Shown here piece by piece: positions 46,026 through 55,308 of a DNA stretch of 64,000 nucleotides. This stretch comes from Mesostigma viride (taxonomy: Eukaryota > Streptophyta > Mesostigmatophyceae > Mesostigmatales > Mesostigmataceae), in the NCBI GenBank assembly GCA_009746045.1, contig RPFO01000041.1, positions 5,829,323 through 5,893,322 on the forward strand, in the 5' to 3' direction. A program made the translations under genes and the position numbers. Position 1 is the first letter of the stretch. Each line of letters starts with the position of its first letter. Under the pieces are notes generated by a model, which was not told the origin of the DNA, made no database searches, and saw nothing but the letters and a program-made list of their open reading frames with translations.

Positions 46026-46038
46026 TTTTTTTCTAAAC
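46026..46038 (+). promoter_or_regulatory. T-tract plus CTAAA element upstream of 46052
   Basis: TTTTTTCTAAA ends about 14 bases before the ATG, as before 22465. Confidence 0.4.
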
Positions 46039-46051
46039 AGGATGATATATC

Positions 46052-47525
46052 ATGTCCTCCGCGTATCCATTTTATAGTCAAGTCTCCACACCGACGGGGC
46101 GATCACAACAAACGCAAGAACGAATCAATGATCTCGCCTCCAAGGTGTTCACCTCATACGAACTTCAAAAGTTGAGGGCGTATATTCCAAATATCACTTT
46201 CCGCATCGAGGAAGCAAAACTGTACCAACACAACATACTAGATACGGACAATGCTATGAAGAGGAAGCTAAACAATTTCGTGACCGCGGTATATTTTTAC
46301 GACATCCTCACCAACGTTATGCGGGACATCAACGAGCGAGTGGTCAATGCGACAAAAACGTCTCTGTTGAACACGAGCCGCGCGGAACTAGCGAAGATTA
46401 TTAACGTGCTTCGAGGGTTCGTCGCCGTCGAAAGACACAAAGACCACTCTAAAACAGTTCCATTAACCGACATAAACGACTACGTCTACATGACGCGTAT
46501 TCCCATCCACGTGCTGGACATGATCAGAAATTTCACAATCCCGGATTTAGACGCAACAGATAACGATCTTTCCGAGCCGGTTCCTGATGTGACAGCTGTA
46601 AAGAACGCTAGTGATCCTGCAGATATCAAAAAAAATTTTACGAGAGCGCAGATGCTGCCAAACCTCTCGACTACGCAAAGCCGAGGCGTTCAAAGTGTTC
46701 GCTCCTGGCCCCCTTGCTTACGGGAGCGCGACCGCGATTTCTGTATACAATAACGACAAAACTACGATACCCGGTTACAACTTAGAACACTCGCAAACTA
46801 GCGGAGACCCCTTAGGCACTCCCGGCGACAAGGTATCTTACGACTCACAACCGTCAGTTCTAATCCCTTTGCTTTTTCAGGACAAGTTTAAGATCGGTGA
46901 TATAAAGCATTTCGGTCCGACTCATGTCAAAAACATGATGGCTCTGCACAACAAAAATGAAATAAAAACAGTCGGTGCTATGACGTTCGGAACGCTCGCC
47001 GAAATAGACAACGTGTTGTATCCTTTTATTCGTCGCGATCTCATCGCATTTAACCGTTTGAGATCCGCGATCCTTAACCACATCGACGCGTGGTGGCGGA
47101 ACGCCGGAGCCATCGCGCTGGTGAGCAAGGGCGTGAAGGACAAACCGTGGAGGAATTTCGCAAATCTCATGGTCGCTGATTATCGCACGAGTGGAATCCC
47201 ACAGCCATCGTGCGGGCCAGGGACCGGGCCCGTGTTCTTCAACATGGATCCGAGTCACAAGGACGCTGCCACGAAGCTCAAGATCGTGGATCCTTACATC
47301 GTTGCATCGGACGGCACGTTGGTCGAGAACCCGAACGCGGTGTACGGCCCCGTGTGTTCCCGTTCCAAGGGTGTACGAGATCTTTTCTCGGGCGGTGCGG
47401 GTGGCGCGATGCCATCCATGGAGGGTGGTCCACTTCCCAACTTCCACGGCGGGGCGGCCAGGAGAGTGCGGCGGACCAAGCACCGTACGACTCAGAAGAA
47501 GAAAAAGACCGTTCGGCGGAGATAG
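46052..47525 (+). CDS. structural-like protein, tandem paralogue 2, one frameshift region
   Basis: Begins YPFYSQVSTPTGRSQQTQER. The first frame is sensible to about residue 200 (46650); between ~46650 and 46690 sense moves to the frame that reads KAEAFKVFAPGPLAYGSATA and runs to the stop at 47525, ending in a basic tail (RRVRRTKHRTTQKKKKTVRRR-type, Lys/Arg-rich). Shared core with paralogue 1: FIRRDLIAFNRLR, IPQPSCGPGTGPVFFNMDP, KIVDPYIVASDGTLVENP. The break falls in the same inter-domain region as in paralogue 1. Basic tails would suit DNA or capsid contact. Family unknown. Confidence 0.5.
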
Positions 47526-47551
47526 GTTTTTTAAAATGTGTTCGTACGGAC

Positions 47552-48115
47552 ATGATCAGCGCCGGAGAAGAGAGATGCGTCGTGTTTGCGAACGAGTTCG
47601 TGGAAAAAAACCGGCGCGCTGACGCGCGCTGGTGTGCGATGAAGGCAAGGAGTCACTCGCGTCACGCAAAACGGCTCATTTATGATTGTTCGGGGTGCTG
47701 CCGGGTGTGCTCCGTTCGCGGAGAGACGAAACGCGTCCCGCTCACAGAAGGCGAAGAGGAGACGCTGAGGGAATACAGTACGAGGGGTGTCGAGGCGCTC
47801 TCTCATTCTCGGCTGTTCACGGACTGGATGGAAAGCGAGCCCCGACACGGGTGGGTGATGTGTTCTTACTGCGGCATCCCCATGCCAGCGGGGAAGGTCG
47901 AGGAGTGCGTGCCAGTATCCCACACGCGTCTTTTTCAGTTCATGCATTCTTCTTGCTACGAGAAATCGCTCGTGCCCGTGTGGAAGCGACAAGAGGTCGA
48001 CATGGCAAACAAGAAATCATCAGAGGGCGATTCCTTGTCCGACGAACCCGAGTTCCCCCAGCTCCCCCCCCAGGTGTGGGACCTCGACAAACCCGAATTC
48101 TCCAGCTACGACTAG
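47552..48115 (+). CDS. Cys-rich hypothetical protein (187 aa)
   Basis: From ATG 47552. Two Cys clusters: CSGCCRVCSVRG near residue 50 and CSYCGIPMPAG near 110, with H and C in HTRLFQFMHSSC further on, which together could form one or two zinc sites. The tail is acidic and Pro-rich (DEPEFPQLPPQVWDLDKPEF). It follows the basic-tailed paralogue by 26 bases on the same strand. Function unknown; a transcription-associated zinc protein is one possibility. Confidence 0.5.
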   Translation: MISAGEERCVVFANEFVEKNRRADARWCAMKARSHSRHAKRLIYDCSGCCRVCSVRGETKRVPLTEGEEETLREYSTRGVEALSHSRLFTDWMESEPRHGWVMCSYCGIPMPAGKVEECVPVSHTRLFQFMHSSCYEKSLVPVWKRQEVDMANKKSSEGDSLSDEPEFPQLPPQVWDLDKPEFSSYD

Positions 48116-48158
48116 GGTCCCACGCGTTTATCGAAGCATAAATTTTGGCGTCTCGTAT

Positions 48159-48168
48159 TTATATACGG
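48159..48168 (+). promoter_or_regulatory. TATATA element upstream of 48175
   Basis: TTTATATACG lies 7-16 bases before the ATG at 48175, consistent with other close AT boxes. Confidence 0.35.
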
Positions 48169-48446
48169 GACGCCATGAGTCTTACAGAGATCGCCCGAGC
48201 TGCTCGTCGGGGCCGCACGCCCGCCGCTCCTGCCCCTGCTCCTGTACCGGTCGCAGCCGTTACCCCGCCGCCTTCCCTCGGCGGAGGCGGGCTGCGATCG
48301 TATCAGGACACCTTCCCTTCTCCCATTCCGAACGAGGTGGGGCCGTTGCAAGACCCCATCCCGCCTGTGCGCACGGAATACCACAGCAGCTCGGGTGCCG
48401 TCGTCCATCGCCGCATTACGTTCTCGCTCCCCGCCATATTTTGCGG

Positions 48447-49111
48447 TGTCAGAGGTGAATTTCACCCTGTGTGCCCAACTGCCTGTTTACATTTGTAGTG
48501 TCTGGCCATCATGTTGTAAACGGAGGTATTAGGGTTGCGTCCCTAACAATCGCACCCGCCTGCCGTCTTTCTGGCCGATAATTAAATAGGCTTGGTAGGG
48601 CCCGCCGTGAGCTTTCCGGCACAACTTACAGCACTGAATATAGTGCAGTATAGCAAAAGTTATGTAGTGCCGAAGTTGTAATTCCGGCACAATACTTTGC
48701 GTACCTTAGGTGCCGACGGTGTACTATCCTCGGCCGAATATTCCGTGTTGGATATTTCGTATGACTGAATCCAGTTCTAGATGCATTGTATGCCGTGTTA
48801 GTTGCTTGACATCTGGCGTTCTCCTAATCGTCAATTGTATAATTGACAGCTGGCAACTTGTGCAGAATATTCTAGAACGTGCACCGCTGCCCCAATGTGC
48901 CTTGATAAGGAAGTGACACACCTACGTTGCACTTACCTTGCAGTCCGAGCCCAGTGTGGCTATGGATGCTATGGTCCCCACCCGGGAACCGCACCATGGC
49001 TTTGGCGGTGAAACGGTGGCAGTCCGTAACCTAAATATGCAATGAATAAACTGTCTATCAATTGTCTCAATCAGTCTTGACGACCAAGGAATTAAATGAA
49101 AATTTCTGACA
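48447..49111 (+). repeat. 5' LTR
   Basis: 665 bases, TG...CA ends. Contains a local inverted repeat around CCGGCACAA (48617-48690). Confidence 0.85.
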
Positions 49112-50000
49112 CAAAGCCATTACAGAATTCACCCTATGGACGTCAATTAGCGAGACCCGCCTGAAAATGGCGAGAGACGTAATGTATTTCATGCATTATT
49201 ATGGTTCGGAAGTTTGCGGCCGTGAGTCGCGTAATATTTGCTGGTCAGGCGTCTTGTTGAAGTCCTGCTGGCCAGCGCGTTTCCTGGAACCAGTCGCGGC
49301 TGGAGTCGCGGAAGTTTATATAAAACAATTTCCGGAATATTTCACATGTCGTCAGGCGTCGTTGGTTGAAGCCGGAGCCATATAATGAGCTCAGGTTCAA
49401 ACCCTGCGGCCGGCGATGTCGCAAGCTAATTTTTTGGTATTTTTTCGGGCAACGCAGCGTGGAGCTGCGAATTTTGTGCCGGAACCTGTCACTGGCCTAT
49501 GCCAGTATTGGGAGTATGTGGTCGGCTGACCGGACGTTCATCGCGGGATTAATTAGACGTGCATAGTCCACGCAGATGCCCAATGCGAAAACGAGGGGAT
49601 CAGACCGAGAGCAGGCGTTCAGGCCGGGAGCAACTTTTTGCACCGAGTATCGCCGCCATTACCACCTGCACGATCAAAGTGCTACTCCACCAAGACCAAG
49701 AATTCTTTGCTGCTTCATCGAGCCAAGTTCGGCAATGCATCCAAGACGACATCAACTTTTATGCTGCGTTTTTCCAGGAATGGTTTGGCCGTGGCCCTTG
49801 CCACGAGCAATGTGTTTTCTTCCCCGTGCTGATAGCAATGGTAGCACTGTTTTGACGGGCTAGCCATGTAAGGGGGGTGTCAGAGTATGTTTATACCTGG
49901 CTGCCCTACCTAGCTTTTAGGCCCTTGCCTGAATTGAGGGGGGAGAGATTGTTTGCCCTACCTGCGCAGTGTCTTCACTTTAGGCATTGTGCAAGGGGGG
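49112..50000 (+). other. internal region of the LTR element
   Basis: 889 bases without coding capacity. An extra AAGGGGGG followed by TGTCAGAG occurs at 49870-49885, copying the PPT/LTR boundary found at 49991-50008 and hinting at an internal rearrangement. Confidence 0.6.
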
Positions 50001-50665
50001 TGTCAGAGGTGAATTTCACCCTGTGTGCCCAACTGCCTGTTTACATTTGTAGTGTCTGGCCATCATGTTGTAAACGGAGGTATTAGGGTTGCGTCCCTAA
50101 CAATCGCACCCGCCTGCCGTCTTTCTGGCCGATAATTAAATAGGCTTGGTAGGGCCCGCCGTGAGCTTTCCGGCACAACTTACAGCACTGAATATAGTGC
50201 AGTATAGCAAAAGTTATGTAGTGCCGAAGTTGTAATTCCGGCACAATACTTTGCGTACCTTAGGTGCCGACGGTGTACTATCCTCGGCCGAATATTCCGT
50301 GTTGGATATTTCGTATGACTGAATCCAGTTCTAGATGCATTGTATGCCGTGTTAGTTGCTTGACATCTGGCGTTCTCCTAATCGTCAATTGTATAATTGA
50401 CAGCTGGCAACTTGTGCAGAATATTCTAGAACGTGCACCGCTGCCCCAATGTGCCTTGATAAGGAAGTGACACACCTACGTTGCACTTACCTTGCAGTCC
50501 GAGCCCAGTGTGGCTATGGATGCTATGGTCCCCACCCGGGAACCGCACCATGGCTTTGGCGGTGAAACGGTGGCAGTCCGTAACCTAAATATGCAATGAA
50601 TAAACTGTCTATCAATTGTCTCAATCAGTCTTGACGACCAAGGAATTAAATGAAAATTTCTGACA
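50001..50665 (+). repeat. 3' LTR
   Basis: 665 bases, same length as and apparently identical to the 5' LTR. Confidence 0.85.
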
Positions 50666-50895
50666 TGCGGCATCGTGGCGTCGATCGGGGTCATCAAGGT
50701 TGCTCCCACGTACTATCCGAAATGGTTCGAAGACAAGAAAACGGGCCAGGTCAGCAAGGTTCGCATTCACATGGCCGGTATCCTCGCTGGTCTTATCGCG
50801 TGGGGCGGGGTCCAATTCGCGATCAATTTCCGGCGCTGAGAAAGCCAGCTCGCCTACGCCGTTTTTCCTAAAGTGACGGCCTTCTAAGTGGAACG

Positions 50896-51180
50896 ATGGC
50901 GTATTCCAAGGAGTACCACTCTCAGCGGTTCGACCTGCTGGAGCAGATTTCGGAATACAGGGAGGAGTGCAGAATACTGCGCAACCGCCTGGGCCTCCCC
51001 CAGCCTCACTGGGGCGAGGTTCCCAAGAACGAGCAGACCGATCCTGTCCTGCGCATGCAAGAGACCATTCGAATCCTCGAAGCTCGGCTCCAAAAGGCGG
51101 AGGAGGACGTGACGTACTTGCGCGATTTGTACGAGCGCAAGCAGCAGTCGCTCGTTACAAAGCAGACGCAAAATACCTAG
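50896..51180 (+). CDS. small coiled-coil protein (94 aa)
   Basis: 94 residues with heptad-like helices at ~8-32 (RFDLLEQISEYREECRILRN) and ~52-86 (LRMQETIRILEARLQKAEED), joined by a Pro-rich turn. Probably forms a helical hairpin or dimer. Starts 56 bases after the split membrane-protein gene and 18 bases before the DUF5764-like gene. No known family recognised. Confidence 0.55.
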   Translation: MAYSKEYHSQRFDLLEQISEYREECRILRNRLGLPQPHWGEVPKNEQTDPVLRMQETIRILEARLQKAEEDVTYLRDLYERKQQSLVTKQTQNT

Positions 51181-51198
51181 AGTGTTGGTAGATTCCCG

Positions 51199-51957
51199 AT
51201 GGATTCATCCGACCCCGTCGTGAACATCAATGTGCTGGTAGACAGCAAGAAGGAATACGTGGATCAGCTCGAGCGGGGGCTGACCGAGCCCGTGTTCGAG
51301 TCTTTGAAGAACATCCTCCGCGATGCCGTGGAGGTTTCGGACACGGCGGGGATGGATCCCATCTCCGCGTTCACCCAGCTGCTCACGGAGATCCCGGATT
51401 GGAATCCGGATGTACTGGAAGAGGAGACGGAATTCATTATGGACGCCATTCCGTACTTCCGCGATCTCTTGAAGGCGTACTTCGTATGCACGAGCATGAT
51501 CATGGGATCGATCCGGATGTCGCGTGATCCGAACCAGAAGATGAAGGTGCGCGTACCGTCTCCCACCCGTTTCGTGCACCTGGTGATGAAGAACCTCGCC
51601 AACGAGATCGTGGATGACGTGGACTACTTCGTCAGCGAGACAGGGGACGGGGGGTACAAGTTGCAGCGGCGGAACTTGTTCGGCGCCATCCGCGAGGCCG
51701 TACGCGGCGCCGTCCACACTCTGATGCCCATCGACGACATATTGAAGGAGTACATGGGAGACATCCTGGACAAGGACACCTTCAAGGGCGGGGAGGAGAC
51801 GGGCGAGATCTTCGAAGAGGAAGGCGACGAGGAAGACGAAGAGGAGGAAGCCGGCGAGGGAGATACCCGCAGCGTGCAAGTCGCTCCGGGGAGTCTTCAG
51901 GCGAACCGAGTCCGCTTCAGGCCGGATGAAGAAGAAGACGAGGACGACGGATTTTAA
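51199..51957 (+). CDS. DUF5764-like conserved NCLDV protein
   Basis: 252 residues. The sequence follows the layout I associate with NCLDV family DUF5764: KKEYVDQLERGLTEPVFESL, a segment DPISAFTQLLTEIPDWNPDV, EETEFIMDAIPYFRDLLKAYF, then FVHLVMKNLANEIVDDVDYF and a C-terminal ILKEYMGDIL. A long acidic tract (~205-225) and an acidic end follow. The family is widely kept in large DNA viruses and suspected to be virion-related, but its function is not established. Confidence 0.65.
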   Translation: MDSSDPVVNINVLVDSKKEYVDQLERGLTEPVFESLKNILRDAVEVSDTAGMDPISAFTQLLTEIPDWNPDVLEEETEFIMDAIPYFRDLLKAYFVCTSMIMGSIRMSRDPNQKMKVRVPSPTRFVHLVMKNLANEIVDDVDYFVSETGDGGYKLQRRNLFGAIREAVRGAVHTLMPIDDILKEYMGDILDKDTFKGGEETGEIFEEEGDEEDEEEEAGEGDTRSVQVAPGSLQANRVRFRPDEEEDEDDGF

Positions 51958-51979
51958 TAGCGGATAGCTATTATACCGC

Positions 51980-52627
51980 ATGAATCCGAAAACAGAGCTT
52001 TTGCCTGTTAGCACGGCGGCGAACGGGAGGAAGACGATCCGAGGGTGGGATCGGACCCAATTCCCTCTGTCCGTAGACGCGGTGGAGTACATCCGTTCGA
52101 CGCTCGCTTCCGGAAAGGAGATCGGGGGCACGTTCGTTCCCGACTCGAACGGGGTTCTCCATCGGTTTACGACGACCGCGTTCGGTCACGAGAACGACGT
52201 CCAGATCCCCCACGGGACGTTCGAATGGCACACCCACCCTCAGCGGTGCGGGATGACCGACTGCTCTCTGTCGAGTCCGAGTGACACGGACGTCGGGATC
52301 ATATTGGACGACGTCGCGACCGAAAACATAGCCCATCTTGTATTCAACCACTCGGGGGTTTTCGTAATGACGTTGACGCCCGGTCTCATCCTTCGCATCA
52401 AAAAGGAAGGGAAGCGAGTCTCGCGCGATATCAAGAAAAAGTTCACTCGGCTGCAAGACGACTTCGCTGTCAAGTACAACAAGACTCGCGACGAGGAGTC
52501 GAAGGACCGGGCCGAGCTGTGGCATCAGACTGAGTGGATGAGACTAGCGCGCGCGTCAGGGATACACGTCGACTTCTTTCGGTACGGCGAGGTGCCGTAC
52601 GTGTCCGTCGGCGCGCGTCAACGGTGA
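51980..52627 (+). CDS. JAMM/MPN-type metalloprotease, probable deubiquitinase
   Basis: 215 residues from ATG 51980. The JAMM signature is complete: E47 in KEIGGTF, H84-x-H86-P in FEWHTHPQ, and S99-x-x-D102 in SSPSDTDVG. The loop between the second His and the Ser is longer than usual (12 residues), with C90 and C95 in it. The C-terminal ~75 residues form a basic helical extension. JAMM enzymes are zinc-dependent isopeptidases that cleave ubiquitin or similar conjugates. It lies between DUF5764-like and packaging-ATPase genes, all plus strand, so it may process a virion protein or host ubiquitin chains. Confidence 0.7.
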   Translation: MNPKTELLPVSTAANGRKTIRGWDRTQFPLSVDAVEYIRSTLASGKEIGGTFVPDSNGVLHRFTTTAFGHENDVQIPHGTFEWHTHPQRCGMTDCSLSSPSDTDVGIILDDVATENIAHLVFNHSGVFVMTLTPGLILRIKKEGKRVSRDIKKKFTRLQDDFAVKYNKTRDEESKDRAELWHQTEWMRLARASGIHVDFFRYGEVPYVSVGARQR

Positions 52628-52662
52628 TAGGTAATATTCCTTACGTACTATCGAATTGGAAA

Positions 52663-53487
52663 ATGGACATTCAATTAAAAAAGTTCGACCCGTCCAAGAT
52701 CGGGAATGACAAAGTCGTCTGCATCGTGTCGAAACGCGGAGGCGGAAAGACGACGTTGGCAACCGATATCATGTATCATAAACGCGACATCCCTTCCGGC
52801 ATCGTGATGTCCGGGACGGAGGGTTCGAATCGGCATTGGCAGAAGTATGTGCCTAGTTTGTTCGTGTACGAATCGTTTAATAAACCCGCCTTGCGCGCCC
52901 TTTTGAAAAACCAAAAAAAGCTGTGCAAAATCGGCAAGGCTCAGAGCTGCTTCGTGGTGATGGACGATTGCGTGTACGACCGCTCGGTCATGCGCGATCC
53001 GTGCATGCGCGAGATCGCGTTGAACGGAAGACACATGAAGATATTCCTCCTGTTCATCAGTCAGTACAGCATGGACGTGACGCCGGACATCCGCAGCAAC
53101 ATCGACTACGTTTTCGCGCTCCGAGAGAACATTATCATGAACAGGGAAAGGCTGTACCGAAACTATTTTGGCGTCATTCCCACCTTTGAGGCGTTTTGCG
53201 AGATCCTCGACCAATGCACTCGGAATTACGAGTGCTTGGTCGTGGATCACACAAGCGAGTCAAATCGTATTGAAGACGTTATTTTTTGGTACAAGGCCAC
53301 ACCCCGCGAGCGCTTTTCGATCGGATGTCCGAGATTCTGGAACTACGCTCGGGCCAACTTTAACAAGGACTACAACAGCGACTCCGATGACGAGACGTTC
53401 GGCCCCAAGAAGGTCGCGAACACGCGCGTCAAGAAACTAAACGCCGACGGATCGGGCGCGGGGGGGCACTCTGAGTTCGACTTTTGA
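52663..53487 (+). CDS. A32-type genome-packaging ATPase
   Basis: 274 residues from ATG 52663 (longer upstream start rejected because it overlaps the JAMM gene). FtsK-HerA superfamily ATPase of the poxvirus A32 type: Walker A in VSKRGGGKTT (K29, T30), Walker B in CFVVMDDCVYD (D101, D102), and the following LLFISQYSMDVTPDIRSNID with the sensor Gln. Such proteins pump viral DNA into preformed capsids and are a core NCLDV hallmark. The length matches the family and the frame is intact. Confidence 0.9.
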   Translation: MDIQLKKFDPSKIGNDKVVCIVSKRGGGKTTLATDIMYHKRDIPSGIVMSGTEGSNRHWQKYVPSLFVYESFNKPALRALLKNQKKLCKIGKAQSCFVVMDDCVYDRSVMRDPCMREIALNGRHMKIFLLFISQYSMDVTPDIRSNIDYVFALRENIIMNRERLYRNYFGVIPTFEAFCEILDQCTRNYECLVVDHTSESNRIEDVIFWYKATPRERFSIGCPRFWNYARANFNKDYNSDSDDETFGPKKVANTRVKKLNADGSGAGGHSEFDF

Positions 53488-53681
53488 CTCGGCTCGAAAG
53501 ACGGCCCGCGTGAGTTAGCAACGGTTTTCTTAGAACGACAACACTTGACAAAAAAGGAGAAACACGGCGGCGGTTTCGCGGCATAGAACCAGGCTCGTCA
53601 CTACTGACGTTTATCAATGAAACAAATTCGGCCAATACACGGAGCGGTACCCGCTTCGTGAGCGATGGGCGAGCGTCACCG

Positions 53682-54100
53682 TTACGAGGCGAAACGCTTG
53701 CCGCCCATTCCCGAGCTGATTGCCATTACGTTGAACGACCGAGCGTAAATCTCGATGACGCCCTTGGGCAGCTTGTGAGTGACGCTGTTCTTCTGAAGGC
53801 CCAACAGGACGAGCTTGACGGTGTCCATTCGGCTGAAGTTCAGCGAACCGGTGGGCTTCCAGTTTTCGGGCTCCAGAGCGAACGGAATCACGTACACGTG
53901 CTTGTTCGAGGGCAGGCGAGTATGGAACTGGAGGGGAAGCACGTAGCTGAAGTAGATGGGATCGCGGCCCTCGCCGAACATCTGCTGCGAGTTGAGGGTG
54001 AGGTTCGCCTTCTCAAACAGGTGTCCGTCCCCGAACTTGCTGTTCTTGTTCGTGAAGTTCCAGTACGCCTCCGTGGGATCTTGAGAGGTCTCGGGGCACT
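53682..54100 (-). CDS. major capsid protein, C-terminal ~139 residues only
   Basis: The minus frame runs from the virus/host junction at about 54100 to the stop at 53682-53684. It contains the end of the second jelly roll of an NCLDV major capsid protein: YWNFTNKNSKFGDGHLFEKA, FALEPENWKPTGSLNFSRMD and, at the end, IYARSFNVMAISSGMGGKRF. Family members have 430-500 residues, so about two thirds is missing and no start exists. Sequence changes abruptly to AT-rich repeats at the 5' side. This is a truncated gene at an integration or rearrangement boundary. Confidence 0.85.
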
Positions 54101-54103
54101 AGT

Positions 54104-54262
54104 AACTCGTTTCTGATAAAAAAACTGATAACCCTGATAAACGCCTGATAAAACTGATAAACGCCTGATAAAAAAATCCTAGTGACTGATAAACGCTGAT
54201 AAACGCTGATAAACGCTGATAAACGCTGATAATATCAGGACGCGTGGTTGATAAATCCTGAT
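54104..54262. repeat. short tandem repeats of CTGATAAACG type at the virus/host junction
   Basis: CTGATAAACGCTGATAAACG and variants (CTGATAAA, CCTGATAAAC) repeat many times directly beyond the capsid-gene break. The following 150 bases contain looser CTGACAAA variants. Confidence 0.7.
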
Positions 54263-55308
54263 AATTCCTGATATGTGCCAAAAACTGATTTTTTTACAGA
54301 AGTTTTATCAGGCTTTTGTCAGGAGCATGAAACCAACCTGACAAATCTGAAAAAAAGCACTGATATACTGGACGGGACTGACAAAGCAACTCACGGCACT
54401 GACAAAACTGATGAACTGTGCGGCAACACAGCATGCACTCACATCATGCAATTAAGCCGCGACGCTGCGTCTAAGTGTCCACGGTAATTCCCGGGTATAA
54501 AAATGACTGAAATTTGCGCGAGGTGCATGTTGAGTTGTGTCAAAGGCTATGGTGCTTGAAAATTTATTGTGCACGGATCACGAAGCCATTTGGCCTCGGA
54601 TTTCTCTTGTTCGATCGGCATTGACGTAAGAAAATTTATTCTGCCAAAAAAAAGGCGGCAAACTGTTATTTATTCATTGGCTACGAGGGGAAACACGCAG
54701 CTGGCCAGTTTGCTCATGATCACGGCTCGAGTGCACCGACCCGTGCGGCTTCAAGGTAACCTCTAGAGCAGATAAAGACGCTTGCAACGTATCCCCACAC
54801 TTTCTAACGATTCCTAACATCATTTCCCAGAAAGAGTGTCTGTTTTCCGTTAATTTTGCGTTTCCATGTTGCACGCAAATTTTCCGAAAAAGTCAGATTT
54901 ATAGGAGCGCGGACAGGGGCAACCATGTATGTCGTGGATTTATTCGCTTTTACGCCATTTCTTGCAGATTTGTGACTTCCCTTGGGGGGAGCAACATTGT
55001 CCGCTGCATGTACTGCGGGCGGGGCTAGCTGCCGATTTCTTAGGTGTGCCCGGGGTGCGAGAGAAGCAGCATCTACTGGTTTCTATCGTTGTAACCCGCT
55101 TTTAACCGGCGTGTTGTAGTGGTTTAAGCGTGCGGCGACGGGCGAAAAGAACTCTTACCCTGCCGCCATGGCCTGAGGAGGCACTCCGACAAGGACTGGG
55201 GCGGGCGGGCAAAATAAAACGCGACAGTGCCCGCACCCCGCCGGCGCACCCCGGCGAACAAGACAAAGCGCACCGTCCCCCCCTGGGCCCATCGCTGCCG
55301 TCGCCGGG
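54263..55308. other. host intergenic DNA without a supported gene
   Basis: AT-richer sequence with no convincing open frame; base composition and absence of compact genes differ from 1-54,100. Confidence 0.5.

Larger units (their letters stand above)
48447..50665 (+). mobile_element. non-autonomous LTR retrotransposon (TRIM-like), 2,219 bp
   Basis: Two 665-base direct repeats (48447-49111 and 50001-50665) begin TGTCAG and end CTGACA, flanked by a 5-bp target duplication TGCGG (48442-48446 and 50666-50670). A purine tract GCAAGGGGGG ends immediately before the second LTR (49991-50000). The 889-base interior encodes no gag or pol and no obvious tRNA-primer TGG site follows the first LTR. The LTRs look identical, implying recent insertion. 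Host machinery must have supplied reverse transcription and integration. Confidence 0.85.
48175..50839 (+). pseudogene. two-helix membrane protein gene split by an LTR element
   Basis: The 5' part (48175-48446) encodes a Pro/Ala-rich N-terminus (TPAAPAPAPVPVAAVTPPP) and the start of a hydrophobic helix (FSLPAIFCG). After the LTR element (48447-50665) and one copy of the TGCGG duplication, the same frame resumes (VASIGVIKVAPTYYPKWF, then HMAGILAGLIAWGGVQFAI) to the stop at 50837-50839. Removal of the element and one TGCGG restores a single continuous frame of about 148 residues with two membrane helices. As it stands the protein is truncated within the first helix. Confidence 0.8.

Noticed and set aside
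48724-48921. Open frames within the LTRs
   Set aside because: Short, present identically in both LTRs, and without similarity to retroelement proteins.
54104-54262. Possible CRISPR-like array
   Set aside because: The units are contiguous short tandem repeats without spacers.
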